A stretch of DNA of 64,000 nucleotides from Autumnicola psychrophila (GTDB lineage Bacteria > Bacteroidota > Bacteroidia > Flavobacteriales > Flavobacteriaceae), in the NCBI RefSeq assembly GCF_031846645.1, contig NZ_JAVRHN010000001.1, forward strand, positions 186,001 to 250,000, in the 5' to 3' direction. A model generated the notes under the pieces. The model worked only from the letters and a program-made list of their open reading frames with translations. It made no database searches and was not told the DNA's origin. Position numbers and translations under genes: made by a program. How positions within the stretch are numbered: position 1 is the stretch's first letter; the number at the start of each line of letters is the position of its first letter. Positions 8,346-15,781 of the stretch are shown in pieces.

Positions 8346-9602
8346 CTAAGAACTAACAGAAACTTTTCCAACAGAGCCATTTTCTGAAGGAATCAGCTTA
8401 AATTCAAATTCCGGTTTTAAGCCCTTTTCCTTTCTGTGCGATACATAAACCACTGCGGTTTCCGTTTCAGCTGAAATAATATTGATAAGATTAGTGAATT
8501 TAAGAGCACTCTTATCGTCCAATGCTGAAGTTGGTTCATCCAGAATAAGCAACGGCGGATGCTTGATCATTGCCCTTGCAATAAGCAGCATACGTTGTTG
8601 CAGCAAAGGTAAATCTAAAAACACTTTTTTTTCCTGATGCTCCAGTTGAAGCGTTTTTATCCACTCCTTCGCCAATGCCAATTGCTTAAAACCCGGTCTT
8701 TGGTAAAGTCCGATGCTGTCCATTAATCCGGAAACTACCATTTCCAGTACTGTATTTCTCCTATTGAACAATTCGGTTAATGCCGGGGAGAAATAGCCAA
8801 TTTTCTTCTTGATTTCCCAAACACTTTCCCCGCTGCCCTTTTTATTTCCGAATAAATACACATTTTCACCATAAGCCTTTGGATTGTCTCCGTAGATCAT
8901 GCTCAAAATGGTGGTTTTTCCAGACCCGTTTGGGCCGGTAAGTTTCCAGAACTGCCCTTTTTTAATCTCCCAGCTGATATTTGCCAAAATTGGTCGCTCT
9001 TCATAATTAACGGAAACCTTCTCCAGTTTCACCAGGACTTCAAGAATATTCTCAAATTCTGAAGGCGCTTCCGGAATGCTCTTTATCTTCGGAAATCTTT
9101 CTTCGGAAGGTTTTTCAGCTAAGAATTCATCTAATGTTATCGTTTTTTGCACTTTTCCGCCTTTCATAAGCAGAATTTCATCTATAAATGGTAAAATATC
9201 CTCTTTCCGCTTAAAGATCTGGATGATTTGAATAGTTTCAGATACTTTTTGGAGTCTGATCTTCAATTCTGCGACCGATTCCTTATCTAGATTATCAAAC
9301 GGACTATCCAAAATGAGAAATTCGGGGTTTTGCTTCAGCAGAAAGTTAAGCAAAGCCTTGCGTTTTTCTCCGCTGGAAAACGTGCGCAAAGACCGACATT
9401 TAAAAATGGCAATTTTCGACCTCCCGTGTTTGTAGTCTTCCTCTATGAACTTATCCAGGACAGCTTCAGAAAAAACCACGCCGTTTGTAGAGTTTAAGTT
9501 AGGCAGGATCGCTTCAGCGTCTCCACTTAACAACTTCTGAAACCATTTTTGATTCCCTGAATCCTCCCCGCCATAAAGGGCGTAGTGTTTTATGCGCTTC
9601 AT
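8346..9602 (-). CDS. ModF-like tandem ABC ATPase
   Basis: This soluble protein has two ABC ATPase domains in one chain and no membrane segment. The N-terminal domain is degenerate: its P-loop position reads GGEDSGNQKW without the Lys-Thr/Ser pair, yet it keeps a signature-like FSSGEKRKALL and FLILDSPFDNLD. The C-terminal domain is complete, with Walker A LTGPNGSGKTT and LLILDEPTSALDD. The layout matches the ModF/PhrA group of ABC ATPases, whose role is poorly defined. I chose the ATG at 9602, one base after the esterase stop, over the upstream ATG at 9629, which would overlap the esterase by 26 bases. No modA/B/C genes are nearby, so a role in molybdate uptake is not supported here. Confidence 0.8.
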   Translation of the reverse strand: MKRIKHYALYGGEDSGNQKWFQKLLSGDAEAILPNLNSTNGVVFSEAVLDKFIEEDYKHGRSKIAIFKCRSLRTFSSGEKRKALLNFLLKQNPEFLILDSPFDNLDKESVAELKIRLQKVSETIQIIQIFKRKEDILPFIDEILLMKGGKVQKTITLDEFLAEKPSEERFPKIKSIPEAPSEFENILEVLVKLEKVSVNYEERPILANISWEIKKGQFWKLTGPNGSGKTTILSMIYGDNPKAYGENVYLFGNKKGSGESVWEIKKKIGYFSPALTELFNRRNTVLEMVVSGLMDSIGLYQRPGFKQLALAKEWIKTLQLEHQEKKVFLDLPLLQQRMLLIARAMIKHPPLLILDEPTSALDDKSALKFTNLINIISAETETAVVYVSHRKEKGLKPEFEFKLIPSENGSVGKVSVSS

Positions 9603-9603
9603 A

Positions 9604-10539
9604 TTATTTATTCTCCAAATTCTCTTCATTTAAAGCCTGCAGCCAATCGGCAAGCCTGTCTGTCCAGGATGACAAATAGCCTTTGCCAAGACCAAAAGAA
9701 AATCCGTGGCCACCTTCAGGATAAATATGCATTTCCACCGGAATATTTTTCGCTTTTAATGCTTCATAAAATCTCAGGCTGTTCTCCACCGGCACTGATT
9801 CATCATCTGTGGCATGAAGCAAAAAAGTTGGCGGCGTATTGGGTTTTACCTGTAATTCATTTGAAAAATTCTCAACTAAATCTTCGGAAGGATTTTCTCC
9901 GAGCAGCGCGTTTTTAGAACCCTGATGTGTAAACTTTTCATCCATCGTAATTACCGGATAAATAAGCGCCATAAAATCTGGGCGTGCGCTTAAAGCGTCT
10001 ACGGAATCTTTGTCAAAAGAATCCTCGTGGTCAAAATGAGTCCCCAAAGTTGAAGCAAGATGTCCGCCGGCCGAAAACCCCATAATACCGACTTTATTTT
10101 GATCGATGTTCCAATTATTAGCATGGGAACGCACCAGCCGCATTGCCCGTTGCACATCCTGCAAAGGAGCTTCGTGTCCAACTTTAACCGATTTTGAGCC
10201 GGGCAGCCTGTATTTTAGAACAATCCCGGCAATGCCTTTGGAATTTAGCCATTTCGCAAAATCTGTACCTTCCCAGTCGTAGGCCAGGCCGGCATATCCA
10301 CCGCCGGGAGCAATGACCACAGCCTGCCCGGTGGCTGTTTGCTTTGCAGGCAAATACACCGCAATATTTGGCTCCTGAACCTTAGTAACCCAGTTAAAGC
10401 CTTCTTTTTCAGATTTTTCCTTTTCTTCAGACTTCTGACTGTTAGGAATATTATTCGGCCATAAAGGAAGTATTACATCTTGCGCCATAACAGAGGTTGT
10501 TGTTAAAATTAAAATTAATAAAAGAATATTTTTTTTCAT
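9604..10539 (-). CDS. Secreted alpha/beta hydrolase (esterase/lipase, acetyl-esterase-like)
   Basis: From the ATG at 10539 the protein has 311 residues and starts with a signal peptide (KKNILLLILILTTTSVMAQ). The alpha/beta-hydrolase core shows the oxyanion-type IAPGGGYAGLAYDWEG, the nucleophile elbow MGFSAGGHLAS, an Asp in LHATDDESVPVEN and the His in PEGGHGFSFG, a complete triad. The family includes carbohydrate acetyl-esterases and BD-FAE-like enzymes; the substrate is not determinable here. The frame stays open a further 53 codons upstream to an ATG at 10698, but that extension is only translation of the heptamer array (QQTTDNK-like), so the signal-peptide start is preferred. It is followed one base later by the ModF-like gene. 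Confidence 0.85.
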   Translation of the reverse strand: MKKNILLLILILTTTSVMAQDVILPLWPNNIPNSQKSEEKEKSEKEGFNWVTKVQEPNIAVYLPAKQTATGQAVVIAPGGGYAGLAYDWEGTDFAKWLNSKGIAGIVLKYRLPGSKSVKVGHEAPLQDVQRAMRLVRSHANNWNIDQNKVGIMGFSAGGHLASTLGTHFDHEDSFDKDSVDALSARPDFMALIYPVITMDEKFTHQGSKNALLGENPSEDLVENFSNELQVKPNTPPTFLLHATDDESVPVENSLRFYEALKAKNIPVEMHIYPEGGHGFSFGLGKGYLSSWTDRLADWLQALNEENLENK

Positions 10540-10547
10540 ATTTTTTG

Positions 10548-10684
10548 GTTGTTTGTTGTCTGTTGTTTGTTGTCTGTTGTTTGTTGTCTGTTGTTTGTTG
10601 TCTGTTGTCTGTTGTTTGTTGTCTGTTGTTTGTTGTCTGTTGTTTGTTGTCTGTTGTCTGTTGTTTGTTGTCTGTTGTTTGTTG
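10548..10684. repeat. Heptanucleotide tandem array (19 units) upstream of the esterase
   Basis: Nineteen consecutive 7-bp units alternate between GTTGTTT and GTTGTCT (plus strand) and end in a partial GTTG. Double GTTGTCT steps at units 8-9 and 15-16 give a 49-bp higher-order period. The array ends eight bases before the esterase ATG on the minus strand, within its 5' untranslated or promoter region. Unit length is not a multiple of three, so copy-number change would shift any frame read through it. Confidence 0.9.
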
Positions 10685-10821
10685 CGCCAGAGGCTCACAA
10701 ATTTGAATTAAAAAAGATATTCAAACTCCCTCAAATCTTTCCTCTTTTTTTGAACTCTTCACTTTCCACTCTCCACTTCCTTTACACTTTTAAACTTTAA
10801 AACCTTGAACTCTTTTCGGAC

Positions 10822-11232
10822 TTAAAGATTTTCAAAAAATGTCCAGATAAAGAGTAAAGACCAGAGGCCGGTTCGCCACCAATTTTTGGAAACAAGATTA
10901 TTAGTAATTCTTTCGCATGATTTATCAGGCCCAATAGCATTATGCAATGGCACAAAAATCAGGAAAGTGAGTAGCCAAATAATTATGATGAAAATAATAC
11001 TGCCCGCGGTATAAATATCTATCCGATTAAAAAATTGAACCACCGAAACCAGCACCTGGACGATCATTAAAGGTGCTACAATTACTGCAATGCGCTTTGT
11101 GTAGATCTTATGCCAGCTATTTAAATCTTCAGTTTTGTAGTGGCACATCCCCGGATACACTACCAACTGCACCATCCAAATGAGCACTAACATTCCAAAG
11201 TCTACCAATAGCCTTATCAGGTCAATATTCAT
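10822..11232 (-). CDS. Small integral membrane protein, four predicted helices
   Basis: The 136-residue protein has four hydrophobic segments: roughly residues 5-27 (LVDFGMLVLIWMVQLVVY), 48-67 (IAVIVAPLMIVQVLVSVVQ), 74-96 (AGSIIFIIIIWLLTFLIFV) and 117-133. Short loops carry conserved-looking His and Trp residues (MCHYKTEDLNSWHKIY, VPLHNAIG). I recognise the general look of a conserved Bacteroidota membrane protein but cannot assign a function. It lies 33 bases downstream of the ABC exporter on the same strand, so cotranscription is likely. Confidence 0.7.
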   Translation of the reverse strand: MNIDLIRLLVDFGMLVLIWMVQLVVYPGMCHYKTEDLNSWHKIYTKRIAVIVAPLMIVQVLVSVVQFFNRIDIYTAGSIIFIIIIWLLTFLIFVPLHNAIGPDKSCERITNNLVSKNWWRTGLWSLLFIWTFFENL

Positions 11233-11265
11233 TAAATTTTGTCTTTACTTGAGATAGGGCCGCCT

Positions 11266-13098
11266 TTATTGATATCCCGCTGCCTGTAAATTAAACAATT
11301 CCGCATATAGTTTATCGTTTTTCATCAGTTCCTGGTGCGTTCCAATTTCCAGCACGGCGCCATCTTTTAAAACCATAATCCTATCGGCGATCCTTACGGT
11401 ACTAAACCTGTGGGAAATAATTACGGCGGTTTTTCCTTCGGTTAATTTAATAAATCTATCAAAAGCTTCAGTTTCTGCACGGGCATCTAAAGCTGACGTT
11501 GGTTCATCCAGGATTAAAACCTCAGCGTCTTTCATGTACGCCCTGGCGATAGCGATTTTTTGCCACTGCCCTCCGGAAAGGTCTTTTCCGTTCTTAAATC
11601 GTTTCCCAAGCTGCTGATTGTAACCCATAGGAAATTCTGAGACCACCTCTAGGGCCAGGCTTTTTTCTGCGGCGCCATCTAATCTTTCCTGGTTATGGAT
11701 TTCTTCAATAGCACCCATGGCGATATTTTCCCGCAGGGTTAATTCAAACTTTACAAAATCCTGAAAGATCACTCCAAAATACTGCTGATATTCGCTCTGT
11801 ATATATTGTTTCACCGGAATGCCATCCAGCAGGATTTCTCCTTCGGTAGGTTCATAAAACCTCAACAGTAACTTAATAAGCGTTGTTTTTCCGGCGCCGT
11901 TTTCCCCGACAAAAGCAAGTTTTTCGCCAGCCTTCAGTTGAAAATTAATATTTCGGACCACCCACATTTCAGATTTAGGATATTTGAAGCCGACATTTTT
12001 AAATTCGAATCCGTTGTTGATTTTCTTCGGCAAAGGCAGTTTCCCTTCCGGAGAATTTTCCGCATAAGTAAGATCAAGAAATTCAAAGTAATCCTGAAGG
12101 TATAAAGCGCTCTCGGTAATTGCCGTAAAGCGGGTGAAAAACCCCTGTAGTTTGGAACGCAGCCGGTTAAATGATCCGGAAAGGAAAGTAAGGTCGCCGA
12201 GCGTAAACACACCTGCCACCGTTCTAAAAATGATAAAAATATAAGCTCCATAATAGGCAGAAGTGCCGATAACATTAAAAAAAGAACCCCAGCCGGCACG
12301 TTCTTTTGCCAGTTTTTTACTCTGTGTATAATACGTATCAGATAAGTTTTTAAACCGGTTCGCGAGATAATCTGAAAGTCCGAACAACTTCACCTCTTTC
12401 GCGGTAACATCGCTGGCACCGGCATAGCGCAGGTAATCCAGCTCCCGCCGCTCCTGCGTCCAGCTGCGGGCAAGGGAATAGCTGGTGCCACTAAACTTAA
12501 TTTCGTTAATAATAGTGGGAATAATGGAAACGACCAGCAAAATAATCAGCCAGGGCTCAAAGGCCACCACTCCGCCAAGCAAAGACAGAATTACAACCAC
12601 ATCTTCGCCTTGTGTAAGAATGTTAGACATCAAGCCAACGCGGCCGGTGGTTTGCTGCCTCGCCCGCTCCAGTTTGTCGTAAAATTCTGAATCTTCGAGC
12701 TGGTCAAGATTTAATTCCGAAGTTTTTTTGATGATTTTAACCGAAGTATTAATGGAATATTGATCTCCCAGAAGTCCGTCACTCAAACTTATTCCGCGAC
12801 TGATCAAATCTGAAATTACCGCCAGTCCGAATTCGACTGCGACCAAAATCCACAGCTGGTCGAGATCCTTTTCTTCCGCAGCGATCTGCAGTACAACTTC
12901 ATCTATAATAAGTTTCCCAACATAGAGAATAAGTACCGGCAAAAAGGCATTAACCACGCGACATAGCAGGTTTGCATAGAAAAGCGCCGGATTCACTTTC
13001 CTGATTTCTTTAAAAAACCTGGGAACGAATTTTAAGGAAGCAAAACTCTCCCTGAAATTAATTTTGTTAGGTTCTAATGATTTTTTCTTTGGCGGCAA
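11266..13098 (-). CDS. ABC transporter, fused permease and ATPase (exporter type)
   Basis: The 610-residue half-transporter has six membrane helices in the N-terminal two thirds and a C-terminal nucleotide-binding domain. The latter has Walker A GENGAGKTT, Q-loop GVIFQDFVKF, signature LSGGQWQKIAIARA, Walker B EVLILDEPTSALDA and the switch ISHRFS. This is the MsbA/LmrA-like exporter architecture that works as a dimer; lipid, peptide or drug export is possible and the substrate is unknown. The small membrane protein downstream may be part of the same unit. The start ATG at 13098 gives an N-terminus of normal length. Confidence 0.9.
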   Translation of the reverse strand: MPPKKKSLEPNKINFRESFASLKFVPRFFKEIRKVNPALFYANLLCRVVNAFLPVLILYVGKLIIDEVVLQIAAEEKDLDQLWILVAVEFGLAVISDLISRGISLSDGLLGDQYSINTSVKIIKKTSELNLDQLEDSEFYDKLERARQQTTGRVGLMSNILTQGEDVVVILSLLGGVVAFEPWLIILLVVSIIPTIINEIKFSGTSYSLARSWTQERRELDYLRYAGASDVTAKEVKLFGLSDYLANRFKNLSDTYYTQSKKLAKERAGWGSFFNVIGTSAYYGAYIFIIFRTVAGVFTLGDLTFLSGSFNRLRSKLQGFFTRFTAITESALYLQDYFEFLDLTYAENSPEGKLPLPKKINNGFEFKNVGFKYPKSEMWVVRNINFQLKAGEKLAFVGENGAGKTTLIKLLLRFYEPTEGEILLDGIPVKQYIQSEYQQYFGVIFQDFVKFELTLRENIAMGAIEEIHNQERLDGAAEKSLALEVVSEFPMGYNQQLGKRFKNGKDLSGGQWQKIAIARAYMKDAEVLILDEPTSALDARAETEAFDRFIKLTEGKTAVIISHRFSTVRIADRIMVLKDGAVLEIGTHQELMKNDKLYAELFNLQAAGYQ

Positions 13099-13203
13099 AA
13101 GCTGATTTTTATTTGCAAGTTAAGGAGGAAAAATGATTTTTTGCAGGTGGTGAAGGTGCCTTCAAATTAAAAAGCTGAAAATAATAATTCTTATTTTCGC
13201 AAA

Positions 13204-13749
13204 ATGGAAAACCGAAAGCTTAAGAATAGCGAACTGGATCGCAAATCTGTTGAAGAATTTAAAGAGGCCTCCAAAACGCCAATTATCGTCATCCTGGACA
13301 ATATAAGAAGCCTTAACAACATTGGTTCTGTGTTTAGAACTGCAGATGCTTTTTTGATTCAGAAGATTTATCTCTGTGGAATTACCGCTCAGCCACCTCA
13401 TAAAGATATCCAAAAAACCGCTTTAGGCGCTACGGAAACTGTTGCGTGGGAATATGCGGAAGATGTTTTGGAGTTGGTGGAGCAACTGCAAAAAGACAAT
13501 ATTAAAATCTTTTCTATTGAACAGGCTGAAGGCTCGATAATGCTAAACGATTTCCAGCCACAACAGGAAGAAACTATGGCCGTAGTCTTTGGAAATGAAG
13601 TAAAAGGTGTACAGCAGTCGGTTGTTTCTGCAAGCGACGGGATTATTGAAATTCCGCAGCTGGGTAGCAAGCATTCTTTAAATATTGCAGTGAGTACAGG
13701 GGTTGTTCTTTGGGACTTATTTGTAAAAATTTCTTCTATTAGAGAATGA
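13204..13749 (+). CDS. TrmH/SpoU-family RNA 2'-O-ribose methyltransferase
   Basis: The 181-residue SPOUT methyltransferase lacks the N-terminal substrate-binding domain seen in RlmB. The three SpoU motifs are clear: NIRSLNNIGSVFRTADAF (motif 1), VVFGNEVKGVQ (motif 2) and IPQLGSKHSLNIAVSTGV (motif 3), which together form the trefoil-knot SAM site. It methylates a ribose in tRNA or rRNA; the exact position cannot be told. It is a single gene on the plus strand between oppositely oriented neighbours. Confidence 0.9.
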   Translation: MENRKLKNSELDRKSVEEFKEASKTPIIVILDNIRSLNNIGSVFRTADAFLIQKIYLCGITAQPPHKDIQKTALGATETVAWEYAEDVLELVEQLQKDNIKIFSIEQAEGSIMLNDFQPQQEETMAVVFGNEVKGVQQSVVSASDGIIEIPQLGSKHSLNIAVSTGVVLWDLFVKISSIRE

Positions 13750-13764
13750 TTTGTGTATCTAAAA

Positions 13765-13791
13765 CCTACAAGGTTGTAAAAACCTTGCAGG
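13765..13791. repeat. 27-nt dispersed palindrome, copy 1
   Basis: Arms CCTACAAGGTT and AACCTTGCAGG (one G:T-type mismatch) flank a 5-base centre. The reverse complement of the copy at 18529-18555 is identical at 25 of 27 positions. It sits between two converging genes and may also act as a bidirectional terminator. Confidence 0.75.
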
Positions 13792-13828
13792 AGAGAATCT
13801 TTTATTCCCCCTTTGGGGGTTAGGGGCT

Positions 13829-14959
13829 TTAGGAGAATTCAATTTCATCTAAAAGGGTCAGGTAATCTTTCCGGTTATTCACAAAATCCTTATCGGAAAT
13901 GTCAATGATCTGCACCTTCATTCCCGTCTGCGATTTAATAAACGAGAGGTAAGATTTATTGATTTCCAGTAAATATTCTGGCTGGATATTCTGTTCGTAA
14001 TCGCGGCCACGTTTTTTAATGTTTTCAAGCAACCTGTCGGTATTCTGATATAGATAAATATATAATTCCGGCTTTACCAGTTCCTTGTACATGAGATGAA
14101 ACAGCTTGTTGTAAAGAGAATACTCATCTTCCTGAAGCGTGATTTTGGCAAATATCAGCGATTTAAATACATCGTAGTCTGAAATTACAAAATCTTTAAA
14201 AAGGTCGTACTGCGAAATATCATCAGAAAGTTGCTGGTAGCGATCAGCCAAAAACGACATTTCCAGCGAAAAAGCATAACGCTCCTTATCTTCGTAAAAT
14301 TTTGGTAAAAACGGATTGTCTTTAAAACGTTCCAGAATCAATTTTGCATTAAAATCCTGGGAGATCATTGTGGAAAAACTGGTTTTTCCTGCCCCAATAT
14401 TTCCTTCTACCGCGATATACCTGTAGTTTTTAAAGCTGTAATTCTTCTGCGGAAGTTTTAATCCTTCAGAAATCTGGTTAATTTCAGTTTTGTCGCTTGT
14501 TTGCTCAAGTAGTTCACCAATCGTTTTCTTCAGAAGCGGATGCACCTCTTTGCCCGCAATGTCTTGTAAAGGCTGAAGTACAAATTTACGGTTCTGCATT
14601 TCAGGATGCGGAATCTTCAAGTTTTCAGTTTCCACAACCTCACCCTCAAAAAGCAAAATATCGAGATCCAGCGTACGATTCTGGTAATTCTTAGAGTCTG
14701 TTCTGCTACGGCCGGCTTCAGTTTCTATCTGCAGTAATTTTTGCAGCACTTCTTCCGAAGAAAAACGTGTTGCAACAGTAACACAGGCATTAAGAAAAGA
14801 ATTTCCGCTAAAACCCCAGGCCGGAGTTTCATATACTTTAGAAACATCTTTGACCTCCCCTACTTCTTCAAAAAGACGATCTACAGCATCCTGTAAAAAG
14901 AGAAAACGCTCGCCAACGTTGCTTCCCAGCGCGATATATACTAATTTAGGGGAATTCAA
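13829..14959 (-). CDS. folK: Bifunctional HPPK (FolK) - deoxynucleoside kinase fusion
   Basis: The 376-residue protein joins two enzymes. Residues 1 to about 150 are 6-hydroxymethyl-7,8-dihydropterin pyrophosphokinase: VYIALGSNVGERFLFLQDAV at the N-terminus and the diagnostic RTLDLDILLFEG and IPHPEMQNRKFVLQPL. This is the folate-pathway step before FolP. From about residue 180 a deoxynucleoside kinase follows, with P-loop AVEGNIGAGKTS, the LADRYQQL region, and a lid-like KKRGRDYEQNI; it phosphorylates salvage deoxynucleosides. Both halves look intact. The fusion is recurrent in Bacteroidota. The minus-strand gene is isolated, so coupling of folate and dNTP supply rests on the fusion itself. 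Confidence 0.93.
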   Translation of the reverse strand: MNSPKLVYIALGSNVGERFLFLQDAVDRLFEEVGEVKDVSKVYETPAWGFSGNSFLNACVTVATRFSSEEVLQKLLQIETEAGRSRTDSKNYQNRTLDLDILLFEGEVVETENLKIPHPEMQNRKFVLQPLQDIAGKEVHPLLKKTIGELLEQTSDKTEINQISEGLKLPQKNYSFKNYRYIAVEGNIGAGKTSFSTMISQDFNAKLILERFKDNPFLPKFYEDKERYAFSLEMSFLADRYQQLSDDISQYDLFKDFVISDYDVFKSLIFAKITLQEDEYSLYNKLFHLMYKELVKPELYIYLYQNTDRLLENIKKRGRDYEQNIQPEYLLEINKSYLSFIKSQTGMKVQIIDISDKDFVNNRKDYLTLLDEIEFS

Positions 14960-15061
14960 TTGAGAAAAAATTTAATAAGACCCGGTGAAAAATTTCACGG
15001 CAAATTAAGCAAAACAAAATCACATCTCCTTAATTTCGCCTCAAGTCTTTAAAAAAATAAT

Positions 15062-15778
15062 GTGACGCAACTTTATATTAAGGACCAGCTTTCAGCACAA
15101 AAGATCTATCTTATTTTAGGGGCTTTGTTTATCGCTTCCCTGGTGGTTTCGAACCTTATTTTTCAGAAATTTTTTTACTGGGATTTCTTCGGAATCTACA
15201 CTTTTGAAATTTCTGTAGGAATTTTACCTTATCCTGTCACGTTTCTTATAACTGACATTATTAGTGAAATCTATGGACAACGCAAAGCCAACCAGATTGT
15301 TACTGCCGGAATTTTCGCTTCCTTTTTCTCGCTGCTTATCGTCTTTTTAGCAGACGCTGTTCCTGCCACAGCATGGTCTCCTGTTGGCGACAAACTTTTT
15401 AAAACTGTCTTTGGCGCCACCACCATCGCGGTTTTTGCTTCTATGTTGGCCTATCTACTCGCCCAATACATCGACATACAATTGTTCCATTTCTGGAAAA
15501 AACTAACTAAAGGAAAACATTTATGGCTGCGGAACAATTTCTCCACTTTCCTGTCACAATTTGTAGATACGTTTTCGGTCTTATTTTTGCTCTGTAGTTT
15601 CAATAGAATTGAATGGGACCTATTTGGCGGATTATTGCTTAGCGGATTCCTTTTCAAGTTTATAGTTGCCGCGATAGACACTCCGTTTTTGTACCTGGGT
15701 GTCTATGCGCTTAGAAGAAAGTTTGGCCTGAAGCAAGGCGAAGAATTAAAAGATCCCGGACAGGATTTAAAAGTATAG
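15062..15778 (+). CDS. yhhQ: Queuosine precursor transporter (YhhQ/VUT family)
   Basis: The 238-residue membrane protein of the VUT_1/YhhQ family imports preQ-type precursors for queuosine tRNA modification. It shows the family block LGALFIASLVVSNLIFQKFF at the first helix, GILPYPVTFLITDIISEIYG, and about six further hydrophobic helices up to FLFKFIVAAIDTPFLYLGVY. The start is a GTG at 15062; no in-frame ATG occurs before the first helix. Only 3 bases separate it from the AsmA-like gene, suggesting cotranscription. Nothing near it belongs to queuosine biosynthesis. Confidence 0.87.
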   Translation: MTQLYIKDQLSAQKIYLILGALFIASLVVSNLIFQKFFYWDFFGIYTFEISVGILPYPVTFLITDIISEIYGQRKANQIVTAGIFASFFSLLIVFLADAVPATAWSPVGDKLFKTVFGATTIAVFASMLAYLLAQYIDIQLFHFWKKLTKGKHLWLRNNFSTFLSQFVDTFSVLFLLCSFNRIEWDLFGGLLLSGFLFKFIVAAIDTPFLYLGVYALRRKFGLKQGEELKDPGQDLKV

Positions 15779-15781
15779 TTT

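Noticed and set aside
10497..10800. Plus-strand ORFs with repeated VVCCLLS peptides and the long N-terminal extension of the esterase (to 10698)
   Set aside because: Both arise from reading through the heptamer array; the esterase signal peptide starts at 10539.
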